Positions 8,443 to 16,872 are shown, counted from the first letter of the stretch. The stretch: 64,000 bases of DNA from Thermoanaerobacterium sp. CMT5567-10 (GCF_030534315.2 NZ_CP130558.2:2532501-2596500), one strand, 5' to 3'. Translations and numbers: made by a program. Notes: a model not told the origin generated them from the sequence alone.

Positions 8443-8496
8443 TTGACATATGACAAAAATAATTATATATTTATAATTGTATATGACGTATGTTTG
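8443..8496 (+). promoter_or_regulatory. NifX/Mrp operon promoter with palindromic element
   Basis: TTGACATATGACAA (8443-8456) matches TTGACATATGTCAA at 13 of 14 positions and contains the -35. TATATT at 8466-8471 gives 17-bp spacing, and TATAAT lies at 8472-8477. A weaker second copy, ATGACGTATGTTTG at 8483-8496, matches 9 of 14. The double-site arrangement is the same as at the fur promoter. Confidence 0.6.
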
Positions 8497-8515
8497 AAAT
8501 AATGGAGGATTGTTT

Positions 8516-8881
8516 ATGAAAATTGCGATTTCTTCAGAAGGTGATAATCTAAGTTCAAATGTGGATTCAAGGTTTGGTAGAGCAAGATATTTTGTCGTTG
8601 TTGATACTGAATCAATGAATTACAAAGCTATCGATAATACTGCAGCATCATCTGCAGGTGGTGCTGGTACAAAGGCAGCACAACTTTTATTAGATGAAGG
8701 AGTTGACTCAATTATATCAAGTAATGTAGGGCCAAATGCATTAGAAGTGTTTCAAGCAGCTGGGATAACTGTTTATAAATCGATCAATGATACTATCGAA
8801 AAAAATGTAAAAGAGTTTAAAAAGGGTACACTAGAAAAAATTGAATTTCCTACTAATAATGGTCATCATGGAGAGCATTAA
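8516..8881 (+). CDS. NifX/NifB-type iron-molybdenum cluster-binding protein
   Basis: This 121-residue protein has the dinitrogenase iron-molybdenum cofactor fold (Nif11/NifX/VnfY superfamily, MTH1175-like): KIAISSEGDNLSSNVDSRFGRA at the start (first strand and cluster-facing loop), GGAGTKAAQLL and ISSNVGPNALEVFQAAGI. The C-terminal GHHGEH could bind metal. No nitrogenase genes are present, so it more likely carries or scaffolds an iron-sulfur cluster for other purposes. ATG 8516 has GGAGG 7 nt upstream. It is the first gene of a four-gene operon ending with a second NifX-like protein. Confidence 0.87.
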   Translation: MKIAISSEGDNLSSNVDSRFGRARYFVVVDTESMNYKAIDNTAASSAGGAGTKAAQLLLDEGVDSIISSNVGPNALEVFQAAGITVYKSINDTIEKNVKEFKKGTLEKIEFPTNNGHHGEH

Positions 8882-8883
8882 AA

Positions 8884-9729
8884 ATGAGAGGTTACAAGAT
8901 AGCTGTTTTGAGCGGTAAGGGTGGAACTGGCAAAACCACAGTTTCTTCCAATCTTGCTAAAATTCAAAAAAGCATTTATGTTGACTGCGATATAGAAGAA
9001 CCTAATGGATATTTGTTTTTAAAACCGGAAATAGAGAAAGTAAAAGATGTAAATGTAATGATTCCCAACATAGATTATGATAGGTGTACCCTTTGTGGTG
9101 AATGTACAAGGGCATGTAGATTTGGTGCACTAACAAAGTTGATAAAGAAAATACTTGTTTTTGACCATTTATGTCATTCATGTGGAGCATGCTATGAGAT
9201 ATGTCCATATAATGCTATAAATGAAATACCAAAGAAAATTGGTGCTATAAGGGTTGGACGATCAGATGATATAGATTTTATAGATGGTAAATTAAATATA
9301 GGTGAAGCTTCAGGAGTTCCTATAATAAAAGAAATTAAATATTTGATAAAAGATACAGATAAAAATGTAATCATTGATAGTCCTCCTGGGACATCTTGTC
9401 CTGTCATACATTCTATTGAAGGCAGTGACTATTGCCTTTTAGTCACTGAGCCGACTCCATATGGATTACATGATCTTAAACTGGCTGTTGAACTTGTAAA
9501 AGAGTTGCATTTGCCATTTGCGGTCATTATCAATAAATCGGGTGGAGAAGATAGTATTATAGAGAACTATTGCAAGGAAGAAAGTATAAATGTGCTTGCA
9601 AAAATTCCATTTAAAAAAGAATACGCTGAATTGTATTCTAAGGGGAATCTGCTAATTGAAGAAGACGATGAAATAAGGCACACATTTGAAAATTTATCAC
9701 AGAGATTAATGGAGCTGATTGGAAGATGA
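8884..9729 (+). CDS. MinD/Mrp-type P-loop ATPase with inserted 2[4Fe-4S] ferredoxin domain
   Basis: The 281-residue protein has a deviant Walker A, SGKGGTGKTT (about residues 10-19), then a bacterial ferredoxin insert with two CX2CX2CX3C motifs (CTLCGECTRAC and CHSCGACYEIC), then the rest of the SIMIBI ATPase with DSPPGTSCPVIHS. Such proteins belong to the Mrp/NBP35/ApbC neighbourhood of iron-sulfur cluster carriers. The cysteine pairs suggest it binds clusters stably and may move them under ATP control. It starts 2 nt after the NifX-like gene and overlaps the next ATPase by 4 nt. Its substrate is unknown. Confidence 0.9.
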   Translation: MRGYKIAVLSGKGGTGKTTVSSNLAKIQKSIYVDCDIEEPNGYLFLKPEIEKVKDVNVMIPNIDYDRCTLCGECTRACRFGALTKLIKKILVFDHLCHSCGACYEICPYNAINEIPKKIGAIRVGRSDDIDFIDGKLNIGEASGVPIIKEIKYLIKDTDKNVIIDSPPGTSCPVIHSIEGSDYCLLVTEPTPYGLHDLKLAVELVKELHLPFAVIINKSGGEDSIIENYCKEESINVLAKIPFKKEYAELYSKGNLLIEEDDEIRHTFENLSQRLMELIGR

Positions 9730-10595
9730 AACAGTTGGTTATATTAAGTGGTAAAGGCGGAACTGGAAAGACAACAGTTGCAACGGCCCTAAGTGAAATT
9801 GTAGAAAATAAAGTTATGGCAGATTGTGATGTTGAAGCTCCTAACTTAAACATACTTTTCAATGGAGAAATACAAAAAGTCGATAATTTTTATGGTAAAG
9901 AAGTAGCATTGATAGATGATGGCAAATGCATAAAGTGTGGTTTATGTGAAACATTGTGCAGATTTGATGCGATTTCTGATTATAAAGTAAATCCATATCA
10001 TTGCGAAGGCTGTGGTCTCTGCTCTTATAAGTGTCCCAGTGGTGCAATTAAGATGATTGAAGAAAACACAGGTGAAATTATAGTAGGTGAAAATAAGAAA
10101 GGTGAAAAAATAATATATGCCGAGTTGTTTCCAGGTGCTGATGGTTCTGGGAAGTTAGTTACTGAGGTAAGAAAAAAAGCTACTGAGAATAAAGGTGATT
10201 GTGACTACATTATAATTGATGGCACACCTGGAATAGGATGTCCTGTTTTATCTTCTGCAACAGGTGCAGATATTGCTCTTATTGTTACTGAACCAACTGT
10301 TTCTGGTTTTGAAGACATGAAAAGAGTGCTTGAAGCAATTGAGAGTTTTAAAATAAAATCTCTCGTTTGCATAAACAAGTGGAATATTAATAAAGATATT
10401 TCTAATAAAATAGAGAAATATTGTCAAGAAAATAGTATAGATGTTGTAGGAAAGATAAATTTTGATGAAACAGTAATTAAAGCTTTAAAAAGATTTCAAA
10501 GCATTAATAAATTTCCTGACAGCACTGCATACAGACAGATTTTAGACATGTGGGAGAAAATAAAAAAATATTTAGATGAAAGGATGGATGCTTAA
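9726..10595 (+). CDS. Second MinD/Mrp-type ATPase with 2[4Fe-4S] ferredoxin insert
   Basis: A paralogue of the preceding gene at 289 residues: deviant Walker A SGKGGTGKTT, two cluster motifs CIKCGLCETLC and CEGCGLCSYKC, and DGTPGIGCPVLSS as switch II. The two are clearly homologous but diverged, so a heterodimer like Nbp35-Cfd1 is a reasonable hypothesis. ATG overlaps the upstream stop by 4 nt, and the following NifX-like gene starts immediately after its stop codon. Translational coupling across the operon points to a complex of fixed stoichiometry. Confidence 0.9.
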   Translation: MKQLVILSGKGGTGKTTVATALSEIVENKVMADCDVEAPNLNILFNGEIQKVDNFYGKEVALIDDGKCIKCGLCETLCRFDAISDYKVNPYHCEGCGLCSYKCPSGAIKMIEENTGEIIVGENKKGEKIIYAELFPGADGSGKLVTEVRKKATENKGDCDYIIIDGTPGIGCPVLSSATGADIALIVTEPTVSGFEDMKRVLEAIESFKIKSLVCINKWNINKDISNKIEKYCQENSIDVVGKINFDETVIKALKRFQSINKFPDSTAYRQILDMWEKIKKYLDERMDA

Positions 10596-10952
10596 ATGAA
10601 GATAGCTGTTGCTACAGATGGAAGAAGCGTTTCAATGCATTTTGGACATTGTGAGGGATTTACGATTTTTAATGTGGAAGAAAATAAAATAGTAAGTGCC
10701 AATTTTATTGAAAATCCAGGGCATAGACCAGGATTTTTGCCGGAATTTTTGAAAGCCAAAGGTGTAGAATGCATCATTTCTGGTGGAATGGGTTCAAGCG
10801 CAATAGATTTGTTTAATTCTTACGGCATTGATGTCATTACAGGTGCGTCTGGCGATGCTGAAGATGTGGTAAAAAGGTATATTGATGGAACTTTGATATC
10901 TACAGATAGTGCATGTGAAAAACATGAACATGCGGGACACTGTGAAGACTAA
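10596..10952 (+). CDS. Second NifX/NifB-type cluster-binding protein
   Basis: The 118-residue protein starts KIAVATDGRSVSMHFGHCEGF, the classical NifX/NifB C-terminal domain pattern with a cluster-facing His/Cys loop, followed by FSGGM-like ISGGMGSSAIDLF. Its tail CEKHEHAGHCED is rich in Cys and His and may bind metal. It starts on the base after the upstream stop and closes the NifX-ATPase-ATPase-NifX operon. It differs from the first NifX-like protein in having the HFGHC loop, so the two may not be interchangeable. Confidence 0.88.
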   Translation: MKIAVATDGRSVSMHFGHCEGFTIFNVEENKIVSANFIENPGHRPGFLPEFLKAKGVECIISGGMGSSAIDLFNSYGIDVITGASGDAEDVVKRYIDGTLISTDSACEKHEHAGHCED

Positions 10953-10959
10953 AAGTAAA

Positions 10960-10995
10960 AGGACTGTCTACTGTCTTGTAGATAGTCCTAATTTT
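10960..10995 (+). terminator. Hairpin ending the NifX/Mrp operon
   Basis: AGGACTGTCTAC (10960-10971) pairs with GTAGATAGTCCT (10978-10989), followed by a short AATTTT tail. The weak T-run may allow read-through into the next gene. Confidence 0.65.
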
Positions 10996-11014
10996 ATGGG
11001 AAAGAGGTGTTTAA

Positions 11015-11833
11015 ATGGAATTACAAGTATTAATTGAAAATGTAGTCTATAAAAAGGGTTTTTTGGCTGAACACGGTTTATCATTGCTTGTAAAGAAAGA
11101 AGACAAGGCAGTTTTAGTCGATACAGGGCAAAGCGGCAATTTTATTATAAATTCCGGATTGATGGGCATAAATTTAAAGAACATAAACAAAGTAATACTA
11201 ACACATGGTCATTATGATCATGTTGGTGGACTTAAAGATCTTATGGATGAAAATGAAGATGCGCACATATATGCAAGCCATAAAATACTTAATAGAAAAT
11301 ATGCTTTACGTAAAAACGGCACAATTGATGAAATAGGTTTTGATTTGTCAATATATGAAAAAAACAGAGAAAATTTTGTACTAATTCATGAAGATACAGA
11401 AGTGGAAAAAGATTTTTTTATAGTCACTAATATTGATGAGAAATATAATAATGATTTTACGACTAAAAATTTTTTAGTGGAAAAAGATAATGTAAAAATA
11501 AAAGATAATTTTTTGGATGAAATATTTGTTGTTGTTAAAGAAGGAGACTGCATAAATATAATTACAGGATGCTCCCATTTAGGTATTTTGAATATCCTGC
11601 ACACTGCGGAAAGTAAATTTAAGGGTTATAGAATAAAATCACTTATTGGAGGATTTCACTTAAAAGGAATGACTGAAGAAGATATTGTGAATATTTCAGA
11701 GACGATGAAAGGTTATGATATACAATATATTTATACAGGTCACTGTACAGGTATAGATGAGTACGGGATTATGAAACGAATTTTAGGAGATAGGGTATCT
11801 TATTTGACTACCAGCTCATCTATAATTTTGTGA
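11015..11833 (+). CDS. MBL-fold metallo-hydrolase
   Basis: The 272-residue protein carries the metallo-beta-lactamase signature LTHGHYDHVGG, the second metal ligand region TGCSHLG, and a third in GGFHLKG. This version resembles the archaeal/clostridial group annotated as 7,8-dihydropterin-6-methyl-4-(beta-D-ribofuranosyl)aminobenzene-5'-phosphate synthase-like, a name that says little about the reaction here. These enzymes often neighbour NifX/Mrp gene sets in anaerobes, as here. ATG 11015 follows AGAGGTG. It may be partly co-transcribed with the upstream operon through the weak terminator. Confidence 0.85.
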   Translation: MELQVLIENVVYKKGFLAEHGLSLLVKKEDKAVLVDTGQSGNFIINSGLMGINLKNINKVILTHGHYDHVGGLKDLMDENEDAHIYASHKILNRKYALRKNGTIDEIGFDLSIYEKNRENFVLIHEDTEVEKDFFIVTNIDEKYNNDFTTKNFLVEKDNVKIKDNFLDEIFVVVKEGDCINIITGCSHLGILNILHTAESKFKGYRIKSLIGGFHLKGMTEEDIVNISETMKGYDIQYIYTGHCTGIDEYGIMKRILGDRVSYLTTSSSIIL

Positions 11834-11844
11834 AATTATAAAAA

Positions 11845-11884
11845 ATAATATGGTCGTGGGATAAATTCCTACGGCCATATTATA
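11845..11884. terminator. Hairpin between convergent genes
   Basis: ATAATATGGTCGTGGG pairs with CCTACGGCCATATTAT with two G-U pairs and a 7-nt loop. A/T-rich ends suit both strands. Confidence 0.7.
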
Positions 11885-11937
11885 TGAATCAACAAATTGT
11901 ATATCGTTAATGTGTAAAAACATCATTAGGAACTAAA

Positions 11938-12450
11938 TTAGTTATTTCCTGATTGAAAATGCATATTTTTGCCGAAACCTGCACCATGCACTTTGCCATA
12001 TCCATTACCTGACATTCCACTTCTTCCAAAGCCTATTCCAAGTCCTACACCACCATTGCCAGTACCATCACATGCATTTATTCTTTCTTTAAGTAGTGAT
12101 TTTAGCTCTGTTGCCCTTTCTTCTGCAATTACACCATTTTTAACCATTTGGTCTATATAGTCGGCTTTTTGTTTTAACAAGGCATTTTTGAAGTCTTCTA
12201 ATTTTACACCATTTTCAACTGCTATTTGTTCCAGTGTCTTACCGGAATTTAAAAGTTTCAATGTTTCGTCTGTAGACTTTCCTAAAAGATTTGCCATAAA
12301 ATCTACCATTTGTGTTCTGCTGTACCTTGGTGCAGTATATGATGTGTTTGTTTGAGGCGAATTGTTATTTGCTGTTTCCGCATATGCAGCAATGCCTGTT
12401 AAAAGTAAACCTCCTACCATTATTGATGCTACTAATTTTTTGATGTTCAT
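11938..12450 (-). CDS. Secreted DUF2680-like (YckD-type) protein with Gly-rich tail
   Basis: This 170-residue protein has a signal peptide (NIKKLVASIMVGGLLLTGIAAYA, residues 2-24). Next come an Asn/Thr-rich spacer and two helical segments, the second (IDQMVKNGVIAEERATELKSLL) matching the helix-turn pattern of DUF2680. It ends in a glycine-rich tail with several histidines and methionines. ATG 12450 has AAGGAG upstream; a TTG at 12468 is disfavoured. It probably works at the cell surface; the function is unknown. It is divergent from the two-component system at 12606, which may control it. Confidence 0.75.
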   Translation of the reverse strand: MNIKKLVASIMVGGLLLTGIAAYAETANNNSPQTNTSYTAPRYSRTQMVDFMANLLGKSTDETLKLLNSGKTLEQIAVENGVKLEDFKNALLKQKADYIDQMVKNGVIAEERATELKSLLKERINACDGTGNGGVGLGIGFGRSGMSGNGYGKVHGAGFGKNMHFQSGNN

Positions 12451-12605
12451 AAAAACATCTCCTTTCAAAATTTATTTATCTTACACTTTTATTCTACCCA
12501 TTATATTTGATACATCTTTAATGAAAGTGTGATGTTTTTGTGAAGGTTTTTTAATAATATTGTAAAAGGCTTTTAAAATAAGTAAACTAAAATTGGAGGT
12601 GTTTT

Positions 12606-13277
12606 ATGATGGAAAAAGTTTTGGTCATTGAAGACGAGGAGGGAATGAGGGATATTTTAAAAACTTACTTAGAGAAAAACAATTTTGATGCTTTATTTGC
12701 TGAAGATGGCAATACAGGAATAAATATGTTTAAAAATAATTCATTTGATATAGTTTTGTTGGATGTAATGTTGCCAGACATGAGCGGTTGGAATGTATTA
12801 AAGACAATAAGAGAATCATCTAAAATACCTGTAATGATGATAACTGCTCGCAGTGAAGAATACGATAGGCTTTTAGGATTTGAACTTGGCGCTGATGATT
12901 ACGTAGTCAAACCATTTAGTCCGAGAGAAGTCATAGCAAGGATAAAAGCTATCTTATCGAGATCTAAATGGACTGAATCGGATAAGCTAATATCTTTTTC
13001 GGGTATTACTATTGACACTGATTCAAGAGTTGTTAAAGTTGATGGAAAGAAAATAGACCTTACTCCAAAAGAATTTGATCTTTTAAATTTACTTGCACAA
13101 AACATGGGTAAGGCATTAAGCCGTGAGAAATGTCTTAATATTGTTTGGGGATATGAATTTTTTGGCGATTTAAGGACAGTTGATACACATATAAAGCAGT
13201 TGAGAGAAAAACTCGGCGATAAAAGAGATATCATAAAAACGGTATGGGGCTATGGATACAAATTAGGTGGTGATTAA
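12606..13277 (+). CDS. OmpR/PhoB-family response regulator
   Basis: This 223-residue response regulator has a receiver domain with acidic pocket EDEE and phospho-acceptor D53 in LLDVMLPD, conserved Thr in MITAR and Lys in YVVKPF. A winged-helix C-terminal domain follows (LTPKEFDLLNLLAQN, then RTVDTHIKQLREKLG). ATG 12606 follows GGAGGTG by 4 nt, and ATG 12609 is the alternative. The sensor kinase gene starts at the next base or two, giving a standard two-component pair. Targets are unknown; the divergent secreted protein gene is the nearest candidate. Confidence 0.94.
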   Translation: MMEKVLVIEDEEGMRDILKTYLEKNNFDALFAEDGNTGINMFKNNSFDIVLLDVMLPDMSGWNVLKTIRESSKIPVMMITARSEEYDRLLGFELGADDYVVKPFSPREVIARIKAILSRSKWTESDKLISFSGITIDTDSRVVKVDGKKIDLTPKEFDLLNLLAQNMGKALSREKCLNIVWGYEFFGDLRTVDTHIKQLREKLGDKRDIIKTVWGYGYKLGGD

Positions 13278-13278
13278 A

Positions 13279-14628
13279 GTGAGAGGCATAAGAAAAAAGC
13301 TTTTTATTACGTATCTGATTATAACAGGAATAATTTTTTTATTGTTTTACTTGTCTCAAGTTGTCTTTATAGGTAAGATATACACTTATTATAAGATTAA
13401 CCAGATGAAAAACTACAGCTTAAAAATAGCTAACGCATTAACTACAAACGATTATAAGACTGCTAATGAGCTTATGGAAGAATCCAATGCAAAAGTAATT
13501 GCAGTAACTGATACAGGCAACTTGGTTTTTGGAATGCATGGAAACGGACAAGGCTACGGAATAGGGTTGCCAAAAACTTTCTTAAACACTAATGAAAAAT
13601 TAGCTGTGGTAGAATTTACGCATCCATCAATTGGTGTAAAATCTCTTGCAGTTATAAGATCATTTTCATACAATAATCAAAACGCAAAACTGGTATTGAC
13701 TATTCCACTATCGACTATTACGGATACTACAGTCATATTTAAAAGTGAATTTTTTTTGATGCTACTAATATGTATTGTTGTAATAATCATCATGTCAATT
13801 ATCATGTCGAAAAGGCTTACAAAGCCAATTGAAGATTTAAAAAATGCAGCACAAAACATAGCATCGGGGAATCTTGACGTGAAATTAGATGTAAAGACAA
13901 ATGATGAATTAGAGGATTTGGCAATGTCCATGAATAGCATGGCAGAAAACCTCAGTAAAGCGGAAAAATTTAAAAGAGATTTAATAGCAAATATTACACA
14001 CGACCTTAAGACGCCTTTAGGGCTTATAAAAGGATACTGTGAAATGCTACTGGACTTTTATGGCGATGATAAAGAAAAAAGAAATAAATATTTAAATGTT
14101 GCATTAAATGAAGTCGATCGAATGTCAAAAATGATAGACGATGTTTTATCATTATCAAAGCTTCAATCAGGTTTAGTAAAACTAAAGGTATCGTCTTTTA
14201 ATTTAAAAAATTTAATTGATGATGTGGTTTTAAGCTTTGAACCATTGCTACATGGCAAAAATATAAATATTGTCACGGAGAATCTTGATGTTATTGTAAA
14301 TGGAGATGTTGAACTAATTAGAAGGGTTATAATGAATCTTTTAAGCAATTCGATAAAAAGCATTGATGAATCAGGAGTGATTACTATTTCTTCAATATTA
14401 GAGGATAATAATGTAAAAGTCATCGTATCTGACACAGGTAAAGGAATAGAGAAAGAAAAGCTGCAAAGTGTTTTTGAGAAATTTTACAAAGGTGATAATA
14501 AAGGTACAGGATTAGGTCTTGCAATAGTAAAGGAAATATTAGATTTGCATGGCAGCGAATATTATATAGAAAGCGAGATAAATAAAGGTACTTTGTTTTA
14601 TTTTACACTAAATAAAGCAGATATTTAA
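13279..14628 (+). CDS. Membrane sensor histidine kinase
   Basis: This 449-residue kinase has an N-terminal membrane segment (about residues 9-30), an extracellular sensor of roughly 120 residues and a second membrane segment (about 152-174). HAMP (LTKPIEDLKNAAQNIASGN), HisKA with H241 in ANITHDLKTPLG, and HATPase_c follow, the last with N-box MNLLSNSIKS, DTGKGI and GTGLGLAIVKE. I choose GTG 13279 after AGGTGGTGAT; the longer start at 13267 lies within that site and overlaps the regulator gene. No recognised ligand-binding motif is visible in the sensor region. Confidence 0.92.
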   Translation: MRGIRKKLFITYLIITGIIFLLFYLSQVVFIGKIYTYYKINQMKNYSLKIANALTTNDYKTANELMEESNAKVIAVTDTGNLVFGMHGNGQGYGIGLPKTFLNTNEKLAVVEFTHPSIGVKSLAVIRSFSYNNQNAKLVLTIPLSTITDTTVIFKSEFFLMLLICIVVIIIMSIIMSKRLTKPIEDLKNAAQNIASGNLDVKLDVKTNDELEDLAMSMNSMAENLSKAEKFKRDLIANITHDLKTPLGLIKGYCEMLLDFYGDDKEKRNKYLNVALNEVDRMSKMIDDVLSLSKLQSGLVKLKVSSFNLKNLIDDVVLSFEPLLHGKNINIVTENLDVIVNGDVELIRRVIMNLLSNSIKSIDESGVITISSILEDNNVKVIVSDTGKGIEKEKLQSVFEKFYKGDNKGTGLGLAIVKEILDLHGSEYYIESEINKGTLFYFTLNKADI

Positions 14629-14634
14629 TTTTGG

Positions 14635-14670
14635 ATACCCCTATACAACGGGATAGGTATGTGATATAAT
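14635..14670 (+). promoter_or_regulatory. Promoter with CsoR-like imperfect palindrome
   Basis: An extended -10 (TGA then TATAAT at 14665-14670) is preceded by ATACCCCTAT (14635-14644) and ATAGGTAT (14653-14660), imperfect inverted arms with runs of C and G. The spacing recalls CsoR/RcnR-type copper or nickel operators, but no such regulator is in the window. Confidence 0.35.
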
Positions 14671-14702
14671 AATGTTGAATACAGTATACAAGGAGTGATT
14701 TT

Positions 14703-15296
14703 ATGAATTCAATATTTTCTTGTGCAGTATGTCCTAATAAGCCTTGTGCAAAAGGTGATGATAATTTTCCTAAGAATTGCCCTACAGTTATGGAAAAAGA
14801 TATTATTAATGATTCAATTGAAAGATATAATAATGATGAAAATGTGAATAAGATTATGAAAATAGCCAATACGCTTCCTGTTGACGAAAATGGCGAATTA
14901 AGGAGTAGAGCAGATGAAATAATTAATTTAATTATGCAAATGGGTATGAAGAAGATAGGTGTCGCTTTTTGCTATTCACTCGAAAAAGAGGCAAAGAAAT
15001 TTGTAAAGATGCTTAATAAATACGATATCACTGTTGTACCTGTATGTTGTAAAGTTGGTTCGGTCGATGTAAAAGAAATTGGGATAGAGAAAAAGAAGGA
15101 TAAATTCATTGCAACATGCAATCCTATTACACAAGCTGAAATTATGAACAAAGAAAATACAGAACTAAATGTCGTTGTTGGGCTTTGCGTTGGACACGAT
15201 ATGATTTTTAACAAAAATTCTAAAGCATATGTGACAACTTTAGTTGCTAAGGACAGGAAGTACAGTCATTGTCCTGTAAAAGCACTTGAAGAATAA
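14703..15296 (+). CDS. DUF1847-family cysteine-rich protein
   Basis: The 197-residue protein opens with a zinc-ribbon-like cluster CAVCPNKPCAKGD followed by KNCP. Further conserved cysteines occur in VPVCCKVGS, TCNPITQAEI, GLCVGHDM and HCP near the end. This pattern is DUF1847, a family found mainly in anaerobes, thought to bind metal or an iron-sulfur cluster; the function is not established. The middle part looks like an alpha/beta domain (KKIGVAFCYSLEKEAKKF). ATG 14703 follows AAGGAGTGAT. It has its own promoter and terminator. Confidence 0.82.
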   Translation: MNSIFSCAVCPNKPCAKGDDNFPKNCPTVMEKDIINDSIERYNNDENVNKIMKIANTLPVDENGELRSRADEIINLIMQMGMKKIGVAFCYSLEKEAKKFVKMLNKYDITVVPVCCKVGSVDVKEIGIEKKKDKFIATCNPITQAEIMNKENTELNVVVGLCVGHDMIFNKNSKAYVTTLVAKDRKYSHCPVKALEE

Positions 15297-15313
15297 AAAA
15301 GGCATTATTTCAC

Positions 15314-15346
15314 AAAGCTATCCATAATATAAGGATAGCTTTTTTA
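15314..15346 (+). terminator. Rho-independent terminator
   Basis: AAAGCTATCC (15314-15323) pairs with GGATAGCTTT (15333-15342), followed by TTTT. It ends the DUF1847 transcript. Confidence 0.88.
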
Positions 15347-15476
15347 TTGAAATTTTTATTTTTTTCGCTATAAATATTTGCAAAATTACTTTAAGTTAAT
15401 TTAAAATTATATTAACAAGTTTCAATGTAGCTTTTATTATTTCATGCGAAATATAGAAATTTTTAGGAGGAGTCAA

Positions 15477-16676
15477 TTGATTATGACAAATTCAAAAAAG
15501 GAAATTGTGATTTCCAATATTGTGTTGATTGGCATGGTAAGTTTACTTATTGATATGAGTACGGAAATGGTTTACCCGATTATCCCGCTCTTTCTCACTG
15601 CTACGCTTGGAGCTTCACCGTCAATCGTAGGAATTATTGAGGGCATTGCTGAAAGCATAGCATCATTGTTAAAAGTGTTTAGCGGCTACATCGGTGATAA
15701 ATATAAAAATAAGAAAGTGCTGACTTTTATAGGATATTCAGCTTCAGTTATCTACAAGATACTTCTTCTTTTAGCAGGTTCATGGGTAGGCGTTTTGATA
15801 GCTCGAATTATCGATCGTACTGGGAAAGGTATCCGTACCGCACCGCGGGATGCACTTGTTGCACAGTCCAGCGACAAGGGAAAACTGGGTGGTTCATTCG
15901 GATTACATAAAATGCTAGACATGGCTGGATCTTCTGTAGGTGCTTTTCTTGCTTTTATCATAGTAACAATTGGGCTAAAGTATAGAGTAGCGTTTATGTG
16001 GTCGATTATTCCCGCTGTTCTTGGTATTATGATTATTCCATTTATTAAAGAGGATAGAAACAAGGAACAAAAAATTGAAAAGCTGACATTCAGAGAATTA
16101 AGATTAAGTTTGAAATTAAAACTGTATCTTGCTGTTATGTTTATTTTCAACCTAGGGAATTCATCAAATACTTTTCTGCTTTTGAAAGCACAGAATTTGG
16201 GCTTTTCTTTACAATATATCATGTTACTTTATCTTGTATTTAATATTTCGACATCATTACTTGCTATTCCTTCCGGGAAGTTGTCAGACAAATTTGGCAG
16301 GAGATTGATTTTGGTTTCTGGTTATGCTATTTATGGACTTGTATATTTGGGATTTGCACTGTTCAATGCAAAAATCATAATTTTTCTTTTATTTATAGCT
16401 TATGGAGCTTACACTGCATTTATAAGTGGTGCCGAGCGTGCATTTATAGCTGAAGTTTCTCCTGATAAATATAAAGGTACAGTTTTGGGTATTTATAGTA
16501 TGATTCAAGGTATAGGATTATTGTTGGCATCTATTATAGCTGGGGCAATGTGGGATCATATAAGTCCTGATGCACCGTTCTGGTTTGGCGGTGTTCTTGG
16601 GCTTATTTCAGCAGCTTTCATTGCGATTATTCTAAATTTTAGCTGCTTTTCCAAAGATGCAAAATCAAGGGCGTAA
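15477..16676 (+). CDS. Major facilitator superfamily transporter
   Basis: This roughly 400-residue protein has about 12 hydrophobic segments and MFS loop motifs DKYKNKKVL (loop 2-3) and SDKFGRRLIL (loop 8-9). The RIIDRTGKGIRTAPRDALVAQS segment after TM4 is typical of a bacterial MFS group with unassigned substrates that sits among drug exporters. TTG 15477 lies 6 nt after AGGAGG and ATG 15483 lies 12 nt after it; either could be used. The far upstream ATG at 15444 has no site. It appears to be transcribed alone. Confidence 0.87.
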   Translation: MIMTNSKKEIVISNIVLIGMVSLLIDMSTEMVYPIIPLFLTATLGASPSIVGIIEGIAESIASLLKVFSGYIGDKYKNKKVLTFIGYSASVIYKILLLLAGSWVGVLIARIIDRTGKGIRTAPRDALVAQSSDKGKLGGSFGLHKMLDMAGSSVGAFLAFIIVTIGLKYRVAFMWSIIPAVLGIMIIPFIKEDRNKEQKIEKLTFRELRLSLKLKLYLAVMFIFNLGNSSNTFLLLKAQNLGFSLQYIMLLYLVFNISTSLLAIPSGKLSDKFGRRLILVSGYAIYGLVYLGFALFNAKIIIFLLFIAYGAYTAFISGAERAFIAEVSPDKYKGTVLGIYSMIQGIGLLLASIIAGAMWDHISPDAPFWFGGVLGLISAAFIAIILNFSCFSKDAKSRA

Positions 16677-16872
16677 AAGTGTTATAAAAAACAATGCAAA
16701 ACCATCAATTGATTTGAAACACATATAATCTGACAACTGGTTTAATATATGCTATTGTGAGGATAGTTTGACTTACAAGTGTAAAAAAATATTTACAAAG
16801 TATTCACAAATTCTTAAAAAATGTTATTTATAATATAATCGTGGAAAGAATAATCCAAGGAGGTTGAGCGAT

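Noticed and set aside
15759-16239. Minus-strand frame within the MFS gene
   Set aside because: It is the antisense shadow of a 12-helix transporter with no independent start signal.
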